DNA of 64,000 nt from Thunnus maccoyii (Eukaryota; Chordata; Actinopteri; Scombriformes; Scombridae). The DNA is taken from positions 19,926,501 through 19,990,500 of the forward strand of contig NC_056540.1 in assembly GCF_910596095.1 (NCBI RefSeq), in the 5' to 3' direction. Below the pieces are notes generated by a model. That model saw nothing but the letters and a program-made list of their open reading frames with translations. It had not been told where the DNA came from and did not search any database. The translations under genes were made by a program, and so were the position numbers. Of this stretch, positions 1 to 11,224 are shown piece by piece; position 1 is the stretch's first letter, and each line of letters begins with the position of its first letter.

Positions 1-427
1 AAATCTATAAATGACAGTACGTATTAAATAACAGTCGGCCTAATTTAGGAGCAATATTCATCTTTGAATTGTGTTAAAAGTCTAGCCAGAATTGATGTGG
101 TGACGTCAGCTCTGGATCACTGGAACTGGAACACTGGAACACGCTGCATAGCAACAGTCGCGCTCAGAATCTTTGCTACATTGTTACAGCGTTAGAACAT
201 TCGAACGTGTTACAATGTAGCAGACAAATGACAACAAAAGCATCCACTGAAACGTAAACATTTCAAAGAAACGCACATAAATTCGCATTAATGTCGCTGT
301 GAATATTGAATATGTGGTAATAATCATTTTACAGTTTGTGAACGGATGCCAGTTTTGGTTTACTACATAGGTTTACATACTGTAGGTTATATAAGCCTAC
401 AAACACACCTTCATTGGCTCTGAAGGC
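1..427. other. Upstream spacer with a lone CRE
   Basis: No exon of a known gene is recognisable here. A perfect palindromic CRE (TGACGTCA) lies at 101-108. It could belong to the promoter of a gene left of the window or to a distal element of fibp. The rest is AT-rich sequence with no long reading frame. Confidence 0.4.
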
Positions 428-731
428 CAGCGGTTCAAGGGGTCCTTGAAGGGGTTCCAGTGGGTCCCCAAAATATGGAGAATATTTTAATTTCACTATT
501 ATTTCTTTGACTGGAACTTACACCAATAAGATAATGTATGAGGATGATTATTCTGTTCATAGGTTTCACACTCTTCACTGTTAATCTGCAGATATACAGT
601 ATAGACAGTTATGGAATAACTAAATCTTATCAGATGGGGACCCCCGAGACTACATCTTATTAAATAGGAGTCTGCGGCCTGATGTGTATCAGTTTGGGGG
701 TCCTTGATACCAAAAAGGTTGCGAGCCACTG
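428..731. mobile_element. hAT-type MITE with 8-bp target duplication
   Basis: The ends are inverted: the left begins CAGCGGTTC and the right ends GAGCCACTG, close to the teleost hAT terminus that reads CAGTGGTTCTCAACC. The flanks are CTGAAGGC (420-427) and CTGTAGGC (732-739), an 8-bp duplication with one mismatch, as expected for hAT. There is no transposase frame inside, so it is non-autonomous. Limits come from the termini seen in the sequence; the superfamily rests on the terminus and duplication length. Confidence 0.75.
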
Positions 732-1044
732 CTGTAGGCTACTAGATGTTTAAACAATAATCTGCACCTACACAACATAAAAGCAATTGAATACAGCATT
801 AATAATAGGTTGTGTATTTTTTTCTTTTTTTTAAAAATCTTTATCAACTGTCAGGATCATAACACAGCAACACAGCCAGGGTTTAATATGTATAATGTAA
901 AGTAAATATATGAAGCAGAATTTTAAAAAAATGAAATATTGTTTATATTACATTTCTGACACAATTCATATGTCTTCACAGCTTTAATGAGGAGATAACT
1001 AACGTAGAAAAATATGAGACAACACTGCAGCTGAGCTTTTCCTG

Positions 1045-1064
1045 TGACGTCACAAACCGGAAGT
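1045..1064 (+). promoter_or_regulatory. fibp proximal promoter: CRE plus ETS site
   Basis: A perfect CRE (TGACGTCA, 1045-1052) is followed five bases later by a perfect ETS/GABP-type site (CCGGAAGT, 1057-1064). This is a common arrangement in TATA-less housekeeping promoters, with initiation usually just downstream. It lies about 500 bp before the fibp ATG. The stretch between has several ATGs and the start codon directly follows a splice acceptor, so a non-coding first exon probably begins around 1070-1120. Its donor is not certain; AAG/gtatag at 1416-1417 is one candidate. Confidence 0.6.
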
Positions 1065-1564
1065 ATGTGTTAGCGTCTGCTGTTGTTGACAGTAGCACTA
1101 CAGTGATTCTACCATTTGATATATTGTATGTTCGGGCTTTAAAGACGAACTTAAAGACTTATGCTAGATACCTGATTACACCGACACGTTATTTTGGTCT
1201 TAACTAAGCGTTTTGAGATCTGGTCATTAATTTATTCTGGTAACTTTGCGACGTAGCTAGCATTGGATGCTAGCATGTAATGGAAGAAGTGAGCTAATTA
1301 GGAAGCCATGGAAACTAATTTTAAGCTTATCTCTTAGGCTGTTGCGGTAAACTTAAAAGGTCAGCTTTTACTTTAGTTTGGAGCTTAAAACTGGTTGGGA
1401 TAACACTCCAAACAAGGTATAGTGGCACCCTTCAGGCTGTATTTAGCACTTTAAATGGTGTTGAGCTAATCTGACAGCTGATTTTGTTGGTGGTTATTTG
1501 AGCTAAACGCTTCCTGTTTAACTTCTCCTGACCCTCTTGTGTTTGCTCTTCTGCCTCCATGCAG

Positions 1565-4500
1565 ATGGCAGTAGAGTTGGATGTGTTCGTGGGTAACACT
1601 ACTATCATGGATGAGGAGGTCTACCAGCTCTGGTTGGATGGATACACAGGTACTGTGGGTCACACAATGTATTTATAATATTCTGGGTCTCTGAGTATTA
1701 CGGTGTATTCAGGGAGACTGGACAAAATTAGGAGTAGAGGTGCTTCTAGAGACTCCTGGTGTGTTGGGAGTAATTTTTCCAAAGATGTGAACAATCTTGG
1801 TGTGACTGGTGTTTGGCTTTAGTTTCCTGCTGCATCTCAGGACCGCCTAAATGTTCACAAGATAAATCTGAGATGTCTCAAGATCATTATCATGATTTTG
1901 CTGCTACATAAGATATGTTTGTCTTGACTTTTCTCTGCTTTTTGCCTTTAGTTTTAGCTCTTCACACTTATAAAGCTGTTCTATGAAACAATCTGAGAAG
2001 GCAACAACAATTAGCCAATTAATCTATTAATTGTTTGAAAGAAAATTAATTGGCAACTATTTTAATTTTCAAATAATCGTTTTAGTTATTTTTCAAGCAT
2101 AAATGCCAAAAATAAGATGGCTCCAGCTTCTCTAATGTAAAGATTTTCCCTTTTTCTTTTCACATATGACAGTTAATTGAATTTCCTAACAAATTGGACC
2201 ATTTGTGAGACAAAACAAGCTATTTGAAGACCTCACCGCAGCCTCTGAGATATCATGAATGCCATTTTTTAACATTTCAAAGTCTAAACAACTAATCAAG
2301 AAAATAACCGGCAGATTAATCGAACAAGAAAGTAATTGGTAGTTGCAGACCTACCAACATCATTCTTTGGCTGAAATGGTAACAAAACGAACATAGCAAG
2401 TGTGACAAGCAGTACTGAATTTAAAAAATGTGTTTTAATGGGTCACAAGCCAGAAAGTTTAAGAATCACTGACCTAAAGCATCCAACATGTAAAAGAAAC
2501 TGGAAAACACATTATGAAGCCTTTAATGAGCTGGAGCAATACTGTGACATTCACCTTCATGTGATGCAGATTGTTAGTAACCAATGTAAAGTGCTACAGT
2601 ATGTTTATACCATTCCTTAGAATAGCTTATTGCACACTTTACAACTTTTTAGCCAGGATTGAATCACCAACCCTGTGACACAAGCTTGTCTTGATTTATC
2701 CACATGAACAGTGAACGATGCAGTGAAGGTACGGATGGAAGGAGGAGTGCTGGAGGAGTTTGAGGCAAGTGCAGATGTTCTGCTGAGTGACACCATGGAC
2801 CAGTACAGGACTTTCCAGATGTGTGAGCGTCTGCTGCACAGTCCATCCAAACTAGCCAACCAACTGCTGTTCCAGATCCCACCTCATCGACAAGCCATGC
2901 TCATAGAGAGGTGCGGCAATGAAACTCTCATTTATTCTCATTTAATTATCTGATGTGATTCCAACGTCTCTTCTGATCTGATCTGAGTAACAGGAGGCTT
3001 TGCATTCTCATTGTCAACATTTATTTAAGGACTCATGTATTTTCCTCTTTTGGAACATTTTGCTTCTGCCTTGAACTTTGTTCTTCTCCTCTCAAGATAG
3101 TTGTTACCATAACATGTGTTTGTTTATTTATTCAACCTCACTTATTTATTTTGTTCCCTGGCGTGGCAGACGAGATTATTCTCCACTTTTTGCATCTGTG
3201 TTTCCTTATCCAGATACTACGCCTTTGATGATGCATTTGTCCGTGAGGTCCTGGGAAAGAAACTCTCAAAAGGAACCAAAAAAGACTTGGACGATATCGG
3301 TGCCAAGACAAATGTTACACTGAAAAGCTGCAGACGACAGGTAAAATGCACTCTGCCCTGTATCATATCATCAGTTTTAAAACTGTTAGTGTCCACGTGA
3401 CACAGTGGGGAAAAAAAGGCCTCCCAAGCAGGCCTGTGATTATACTCTGATAAAACGAGGAGAGACATCAAATGCAGAAAAGTGAGAAAATACTGTATGC
3501 TCAAAATGTGAATAACAGGTTTCCATAATTCACCAAGCTGCTTTTCTGAAGTTTGTGAAAATGTTGAGCAGCGGGGACAGTTTATTAGTTGTGAAAGGGC
3601 CATTACAGCTGCATTTATGTCATTTATTCTGCAACTTCTTCTGCAGGTTTTACGCAAGTCACGTTAGTAAATCTCCTGCGTCATGTGTTTTAATTCCAGT
3701 TTGACAACTTCAAGCGTGTTTTCAAAGTCGTGGAAGAGCTTAAGGGACCCCTGGTGGAGAACATACGTCAGCATTTTCTTCTTTCCGACAAGCTTGCAAG
3801 GTAATCCATGAGAGGAACAAGCCTTGCTGCGTCAGGTTTATTTTACAATGTACTGATAATGTCGGTTTTTTATGATGAATCACTATATGGTATTGTAACG
3901 TTAGATGATTTTAACCAAACATTACTTAAAAAGATCATATTCAGGATATCTGCACCAATGAAAACAACAGCACTCTGATTGTCTTGTTTTAATTAATAAG
4001 CTCTGTAATACCTCCTCTGCTTGTTTCAGGGATTATGCTGCCATTGTTTTCTTTGCCAACAATCGCTTTGAGACGGGAAAGAGAAAGTTGCAGTATCTCA
4101 CTTTCCAGGACTTTGCTTTCTGTGCTGGGCTGCTTATCAACAACTGGACAGTTGGGGCAGTCGGTGAGTGATTTCTGTTGTTCTACTGAGATGTAAAGGA
4201 CACGTATAACATTCTTAATGAATTATGTAACAGGTATATTAATCAACTGTCTTACTTTGTTTGAATTGGAGGGTTACAGAGCGATAAGACGAGTGATTAA
4301 ATCCAAGAAAAACAAAAATATAAAACGTACATTGGCAACAGTGAGACTCAACGTGCAGAAGGCTGAAACCTCTCGCACGAGAACCCATTTTACACTGTCG
4401 ATGTTGATTATGTGTTATGAATAATACATTTACAGCAGAGACTCTGTCAGTGAGGTCTGTTGACCACCAGAGGTCCTTCAGGTTTTGCAGGTCACCATTG

Positions 4501-6021
4501 GAAAGAAGACACATTTCAAATTCGTAAATAACTAGAAAAATGAAAAAGGGTTAATTTGGTTCAGCAGAATCTGAGTGATGATATAATAACTGACTGCAAC
4601 AAAATGAAAAGAGTAAGTAGTAATAACAATATGTTAATGTGATGTGACGGTGTCTGACTTGAGTTTTCATCACAGACAACATGGTGGAAGACATGGACGT
4701 GGATCTTGATAAAGAGTTTTTACAAGAGCTGAAAGAGCTGAAGATTTTAATCACTGACAAAGATCTGTTGGATCAACACAAAAGGTCACACAAACACAAA
4801 AGCCTACACCATTTGTTGTTGATTAATGAAAAATGTTACTGACATTGCAATGTAATTTTATCCACACTCTTACTCCTGATTTGTGTGTTCTGGTCTCTCT
4901 GTTTAGTCTGGTCTGTACAGCCCTCAGGGGAAAAACTAAAACTTTTAATGAGATGGAGGCTAATTTCAAGGTGAGAAACTCGAAACCCTCATCATATCTT
5001 AAATGTAACTGCGAGTGAAAGGCGATGAAAAAGGGAAGTTGTAAATAAAATTCTTTTGATTATAGTTTTGCCTGTTAACAGTGGTTTTTTTCCCGTTTTT
5101 GTAGAATCTTTCCAGAGGCCTTGTCAACATTGCGGCAAAGTTAACAAACACAAAAGATGTCAGAGATTTCTTCATTGATCTTGTCGAGAAGGTGTGTACT
5201 TTATTCAAAAAGTAGTTTCATTTTTAAGCAAAGACAGACAAATCTCCAGACACAGCTCCGGTCTGGCTCTGAGACGGTGTGATGTAACGCCTCCTTCCCT
5301 CTTTTTCTCCCTCAGTTTATTGAGCCGTGCCGTTCAGACAGATGGACAGCTGCGGACATGAAACTCTACCTCACTCACTACACCAACTCTGCACACATAC
5401 TGGACACATTCAAGTGAGTTAATGTGCGTTTATTCTGGAAAGCTTATCAGGTAAAATTCGGCACCAGCCCTGCCAGGGTTACGTATTCCCATGGGGGCAA
5501 CCTAATGCCTGAAATACAGTCATGATATTGTCAAGTGCTTTGGGGAAACGAACCAATAACCAAATAAGGATATACACTTTGGCAGTCCTGAAATGCTGCT
5601 CAAGCATAAAGTTGTATGTTAAAATCCTCCCTGATATTGTTGTCCCTTCTACCAGTGGGTGTCACCCTATCTCGCCCCTGATTTTTTAAACTGTAGTTAC
5701 CTTGTTTCTCATGCAAACACTCAGGAATGTAGTTAACGGTTTACACAGCCCTGCACCACTACATGCTTAACAAAGAGATATTCATAAAAAAGAAACATAG
5801 ACCTCTCCATTACATTGAGTGGACAAAGATTGCCTCATTTACTCTCTTCACACAGATTTCACAATTATAATTTGTCATGAGAGTTACAGTATCCCTTTGC
5901 TCCATTTACTCACAGTTTACTCTCTCTATCCCTCTTTTTTCTGCCCCTCAGACATCAGGTTGTGTGGGACCGATACATGGGCGTCATCAAAAGCTGTATC
6001 TTCAAAATGTATCATGACTAA
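1565..6021 (+). CDS. fibp: FGF1 intracellular-binding protein (FIBP)
   Basis: Ten coding exons: 1565-1649, 2712-2910, 3214-3340, 3700-3800, 4030-4163, 4676-4784, 4907-4970, 5105-5191, 5316-5413, 5952-6021. They join in frame with GT-AG introns to 1074 nt, 357 aa, the length of the shorter human FIBP form. The product matches the family end to end: N-terminus [13 protein letters not shown], core [37 protein letters not shown], an acidic segment [10 protein letters not shown], and C-terminus [18 protein letters not shown] is a soluble all-alpha protein that binds internalised acidic FGF; recessive human loss causes an overgrowth syndrome. No signal peptide or membrane segment is visible. The ATG chosen follows a splice acceptor (tgcag) and aligns with the vertebrate start. 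No break is seen. Paralogue status in fish is not resolved. Confidence 0.97.
1990..2358 (+). repeat. Copy of the GCTGCAAC/TTGCAGCCC MITE family (fibp intron 1)
   Basis: AT-rich repeat ending agttgcagacct, with an internal block (aagatggctccagcttctc, then gattaatcgaac) shared with the fuller copy at 47740-48052. It lies between the first two coding exons of fibp. It is degenerate and has no coding content. Confidence 0.6.
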
Positions 6022-6254
6022 AGCATTTTCTTCGCGGCTCGCCTCTCTACTTCCCTCCCGCTCCTTTTCTCAATTTGTTTTCTACCCCCCACCCCACCCC
6101 GGCAGAAGCTGTTATGTTAGCCCCTTGGATTGTGCTTTCTCTGTTCATTTCATCAGCGGTGATGAATTTGGCTTCTCAATCCCCATGATCGCTTTCTGCT
6201 CCCCCCTGTTTGTGCTCCTAGTGTTCTTTGCAGTGTCTGTAAATCTGGTTTGTA

Positions 6255-6260
6255 AATAAA
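6255..6260 (+). terminator. fibp polyadenylation signal AATAAA
   Basis: A canonical AATAAA lies 234 bases after the fibp stop codon and is followed by TG/T-rich sequence. The 3' UTR is therefore about 260 nt. Confidence 0.75.
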
Positions 6261-6261
6261 A

Positions 6262-7378
6262 TGAACACATTTACATCAAAATGTCACTCTGTTTTATGTT
6301 ATCGCTCAAAATGTCATTCTGTTTTATGTTATCATTATATCGAAGAAATGTTATCATTAACCCATTCCAGAGACAGGATTTACTGATCTTGTGAGTCTTG
6401 GGTGGAGATTAGAGACAGAAGGAAAGATATAGAGCACACCCCAAAAGTGAAGGTGGCAGGAGATTTGTAAAGCTCTGGATCAGCAGTTTATGCTCAGCAT
6501 AGTGTAGAAACTGTATCGATGTCCTAGATTTTACATGATGATTTACATTTACATCATGATTTTGAACCTTAGCCAATGTGTGGGCTGTCTGTGTGTGGTC
6601 ATTGCAATAAGGGACCAGCCAGGGGGCCACAGTTGGTCTATCTAGGGGGCCGTCGGTGTGACTTTTAACAACACCCCCCCCCCCCCTCTCCGTAATGACA
6701 GCTGTCACCACCCAGAAACACAGGACAAATCAACAATCCCTGCCTAAGTGAAGGTTTTATTCCAAAACACTTTAGTTTGGGGGAAAAAACTGGAGAAAAA
6801 TATAGTAATTACTCCCATAATTTTAAAAATTGCATAATTGCACTCTAAAAATATAAAGATTAGCGTGCTTATTAAAACATATTAGATTATCAACTTTAAT
6901 GCATGCAGTCATTTTGTAATCAGTCTTACATCTCACAGTATCTTGGAACCAAGCCTTTAATTATAGATGAGTCGCTAATGTTTGTTGCATGTATGTTTTG
7001 GGAAATACTAAGTGACTTACAATTGGGTCAGACCTAAACTAATAAGACAAATGTGGGTTAAGCAACATCCTAACCAGTTTGCAACATAACAGACTGCAAT
7101 TTTTTAAAGAAAAAAAAAAAAAATACTGCCGGAAATGATTCCAAGCGTAAGTAATGGATTAGTCATGTACAAACAGAGAGCAGAAAAGTTGGAACTTTGG
7201 TCAAGAGCAATGATAGTAGTTTATTTTCAGTATTTTATCCCAGAAAGCGCCACCAGTTTATTCTGTGAAATAAGCAGACAAATTTTCCGAGTAGGACTCC
7301 GTGCACACACACACATATACACTCTCTCTTCCACTCTCTAATTTTTGTCCACATTCCATTAACTTCTCTCTCTCCAGC
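6262..7378. other. fibp-efemp2 spacer
   Basis: Spacer without recognisable exons. It contains a C-run near 6675-6687 and an A-run at 7107-7122. No cathepsin W-like gene, which sits between these two genes in human, is visible. Confidence 0.5.
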
Positions 7379-7386
7379 TATAAATA
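7379..7386 (+). promoter_or_regulatory. Possible TATA box upstream of efemp2
   Basis: TATAAATA in a CT-rich setting. It could drive a transcript entering the efemp2 5' region, but an A-run and long G-rich sequence follow within 60 bases and no clear exon does. The alternative is a TATA-less start in the CT-rich tract at 7.79-7.87 kb. Confidence 0.25.
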
Positions 7387-7787
7387 TCCTGCATGTCAGA
7401 TTGGACGAGAGCGAGAGTTTTAGTCGCTTTATGGAAAAAAAAAAAAAAAAAAAAGGAAAGGATGGGGGAGGTAAGTATAGATAGATGGGGGGTAAATGGG
7501 AAAGGGGAGGGAGGAAAGGGGTGGGAGAGCTTGGGGCTTTTGTGGGGGTTTAGTCTAAATGAAACCAGGTGTGTTGTGGGACCAGTAAGAGGGGGCATTG
7601 GGTAACAGGGTGGGGGCAATGTGTGTGAATCTGTGAGTTGTTGTTCCGCCTGCGATTTGGACGGATTTGGAATTTTGGTATTTGGGCCGCAGACCAGGAA
7701 TTTGTATCCTGGGGGGTCAGGGTGAGGGGGTTTGGAGAGTGGAGGATGGCAGTGCAGGGGGCCAGAGGGGGGGTAAGAATGGGCTGT

Positions 7788-7866
7788 CCCTCTCTCCTCC
7801 CTCTCTCCTCCCTCCTCTCTTCTCGGCCTCCCTTCTCTCTCTCTCTCTCTCTCTCTCCCTCCCTTT
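7788..7866 (+). repeat. CT-rich polypyrimidine tract
   Basis: Nearly uninterrupted pyrimidines with a (CT)n core at about 7834-7857. It directly precedes the candidate first exon of efemp2. Such mirror-type tracts can form triplex (H-DNA) and are common in TATA-less promoters; function here is inference. Confidence 0.7.
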
Positions 7867-7889
7867 GCATGTGTTCAGCTGTTCCAGCT

Positions 7890-8032
7890 GTCTCCCCACT
7901 CACTCTCTCAGGGTCATGCAGGCAGGAGTTTAAGGGACCACTTCTGTACGCCAACTCAGCCGGGACGACAGCAGCCAGCAGAAGGACACACTGGCCAGAG
8001 GGAGACTGAGACTCATCCGGAAAGACTTGTCT
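7890..8032 (+). other. Candidate non-coding first exon of efemp2
   Basis: CpG-containing sequence ending GTCT/gtgagtac, a strong donor at 8033. It lies downstream of the polypyrimidine tract and in the same orientation as efemp2, whose coding start is 3.2 kb further on. A strong acceptor ending gaaatacag at 11041 could receive it. The start position is a guess; only the donor is supported by sequence. Confidence 0.4.
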
Positions 8033-8210
8033 GTGAGTACTTTCGCATTTCTTTCATGTCTGACATCAACGTAAGAAGGGATTTGTGTCAAATAGAGAAC
8101 TAGTGGATGACTTATCAAGTTTGTCAGCGCTTTAGGAGAAGTAAAGGAGGTGAGATGTACCTCTGAACTATTTTTCTGGTACAGGCCATACACGTCACAG
8201 TCGCACCACT

Positions 8211-8235
8211 GCTCTGCTCTGCTCTGCTCTGCTCA
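8211..8235 (+). repeat. (CTGCT)n microsatellite
   Basis: About five tandem copies of the pentamer ctgct in efemp2 intron 1. Confidence 0.85.
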
Positions 8236-11041
8236 CTGCACTCCCAGCTACACTTGGCTCCTCAGAGGAGCCAAGATAACGTGGCCCACAGTCTGTGTAG
8301 TTTGCTTCTTGGCTCCGTGTTGCAGACACTGTAATAGGAGGGTAGACAGGAAGAGAGGCAGTGAGTCACAGGGCATGTATTATTGTACAGTATATTGCAA
8401 AATTCTTCCTTCTTTTACAACACTTAAAGAGGGTGTCCCAATCTCAGTTTAGTCACTCTAAGAGGAACTGCAGCGAAACAATTTGGGTAAAGTTGAATTT
8501 ATAAGAGAAACTTCAACAGTCCGTATTAAACAAGAGAAACAGGTGCCAGCTACAAACACACACACACTCCTGAAACCTGGATGACATCACATTGCAAGAC
8601 ATTGCTTTTATACAGCCCTTTATATTGCTGTTTATACAGTATACTCCTAATAGCTAACATGTGACAGCTCTACCGTCACTGTATAACGACTCTGGTGGGA
8701 TTATAAAAAGCAGGAAGGACCACCGATCCCTGAAAACAGCCCGTCATCTGGTGCCACATTGTCAGCACAGACTAATACATCACAGCCCTTTAACACACTT
8801 TAACAGAGGGAGACAGAGCAGCATCACCACTGGGAGAGCACAACAGCTCAGGAGGGATTTGTACAGTTACAGTGTGTGAATTTCTCCTGCAGGCCTGCTA
8901 TCCGTCATTGACTTTGGAGTTTCCCTGAACAGGAGTGAAGCTGCTGCTGTGTGTGATTTGTGTGTGTGCATTTGCAGGTTCACTGCCACAACGGTAACAG
9001 AGCGCAGCTGTAGCGCACTGGGCCACCGTGTTCTCAAGCTGCTCCACGCACAACCGAGCAGAACAACACAAAGCTAGCTATGTATACACTACGAGATATG
9101 ACAGCGTGTGTGTGTGTGTGTGGTCTAAATGTGTGTTTTTCCTGGTCCCCATGTGGTCACTTTTAAGAGCTGCCTGATATTTTGCTTGTTAAATTGTGCT
9201 GACTGTGTGAATTTAAAAATGTGTCAATGTGCTGTTACTGAGGCAGAGGCCCAAATAGTAAATAATGTGAGATTATAATTATTTTATCGTTAGAGGTAAA
9301 TAAGTAAATACAGTGCACAACAGGTGTTAGAACAGCGATATGTTGAGGCTTCAACTGTTATACTGAGATTCCTCTACGTCATCGGTTATCCAAACACCAG
9401 GCGATGAACTTCTGCACCAGGGCGTCATTGTCTCACATCCTCCTACACAATGAGGAGAGATATGGGAAGTTCAGATCAGTGGCTGGAGGTTTGGCACCAG
9501 CTGTCTTCTTATGCGAACCATGGGGGGTTTCCCAGAACCTGATACTCTGGGAACCACTGCTGTGGCAGGGCATCCCAGCTGAAAACTGGCGCCCACATCC
9601 TTGCCACGGGCATTCCAGAGGTCCACCGCCACTTGATCTCAAGCGGCAACGGGGCAACACCCACGCATCCATCCTGCCCACACTCAGTAGCCAGTGAGTG
9701 ACTGGACCCCGCACTGATGGTCAGTTTGTTTTTGGGTGGTTTTGGGTCACATTTTTTCTGGTTGTAAGTGTCCCCCGGGCCAAGTCAGAGAGGTCACGTA
9801 CTGTGGCTGTCTGATTGCACGATGGTATGTGTTACCGTCTGTGCTCACAGAGCAAAGGCATGTTTTGCTTATTTTCACCGCACAAGTGTCACAAATTGCC
9901 GGTGATGTCACCCATCTAGTATTTGAGGGAGTCCACGTCACTGTGCAGCCTTCTGGTTGTCTCAATATGAAATACAACAATAAGCAATGCCTGCAAATGT
10001 GGCATGTGGAATTTATATCAGAGCGTGCGTGTGTGTATGCACGTAGACAGGCAGTGATTATAACTTTCCTGTCATGTATTTTAACTGGAGCTCACTGACT
10101 TTGCAAACAACACTTGCTTAAACTTTTTTTTTTCATTTCTTCAACTGGCCTGTTGTTTCTACAGTCTTGGCCTGCGGCAGCTGGAATAGATGGTTTGTTT
10201 ATGTTTAGAGTCAGCTTAAACACTTATAGCTCCTCTCCGGGAACATTAACTGAAGGATTGTTTTGTCTCTGCTGAGAGCAAGGCCCTCAGAATACTCAGC
10301 ATACATAATTCACTATAAATCTACCTCAAAAACACACTACACTGTGGAGAACACTCTGACAAAGACAGATGCACTCATCCATTACAGAGACACAACGACA
10401 GCATCTTCAGAGAAGGAGATTCCTTGTCACAGAGACAAATTAATTTGAATTTGTCTCAGACACTGAAGCAGCTGAGCAGGAGATGTAAAATGTTGTAAAA
10501 TATGCGAGCAACAACCAGAATTTATGTGCTCCCACCGACGCTGCTCTGATACACAGTAAACCGAACCTCTGGAGGCAGCGCTCAGCGAGACTATCATTCC
10601 AGTGAGTTGTAGTCTGCCAGTCTGAAGACACAGAGGGCTTTCTGTTAGCAGCAGCTAATATGAAAGTATTCCTGTGATGTTGACTTTGTTATTTTCAGCT
10701 GAAGGAGGGAGCACGTCACGATGTTTATGTTTTTACCTGGCAGTGATTCATTCAATTTATTCTTGCTGCGATCAAGGGGGAACTGTTTGGTCGACAAACA
10801 GTGAACCAAGTCCAAGAAGCTAACTGTTTGTGTTCAGACTGACTACTTAAAAATTGGCTGCAGCTCTTTGCTTCGAGTTGATTTATCCATTTCAGCTGTG
10901 GGAACAGCTTACAGCGCCGAGCTCGAAAGCACAGCACAAGTGTGTTTTGAGACTGAATCAAACCATTTTTTGATTTCCGAGTTTCTAACATTACCTTTTT
11001 TATGTCTTTTTTCCACTTTCTTGTCTCTCTCTGAAATACAG
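8236..11041. other. efemp2 intron 1 (inferred)
   Basis: No exon with homology is seen. A search of the ATGs on the + strand found no alternative signal-peptide exon. A short (GT)n lies at 9105-9121. The stretch is intronic if the candidate first exon at 7.9-8.03 kb is real. Confidence 0.4.
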
Positions 11042-11118
11042 ATACCACTTGGCTGCTCTGCACATCACAAGTCGGCTGCCTCTCTCATCTTTAAAGCAGC
11101 TCTACCTGTCTGATAGCT

Positions 11119-11170
11119 GTGTGTGTGTGTGTGTGAGTGTGTGTGTGTGTGTGTGTTTGTGTGTTTGTGT
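11119..11170 (+). repeat. (GT)n microsatellite in the efemp2 5' leader
   Basis: An interrupted (GT)n tract that grades into the GT-rich sequence encoding the fibulin-4 signal peptide from 11225. If the acceptor at 11041 is used, the tract is in the 5' UTR. Confidence 0.85.
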
Positions 11171-11224
11171 GCATGTTTTTACGTGTGTTCCTGTCCCATC
11201 TCACACCACAATTAGTGCATTAGT

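Noticed and set aside
8581..8662. Hydrophobic short frame that could be a signal peptide
   Set aside because: It runs into a stop after about 26 codons and no usable donor lies before the stop.
9404..9714. Overlapping open frames on both strands
   Set aside because: No homology, no splice pattern; they are intronic to the inferred efemp2 5' region and look like chance frames in GC-richer DNA.
10021..10098. Alternative signal-peptide exon for efemp2
   Set aside because: The hydrophobic stretch ends in a stop without a donor. The exon ending at 11326 aligns with the human N-terminus.
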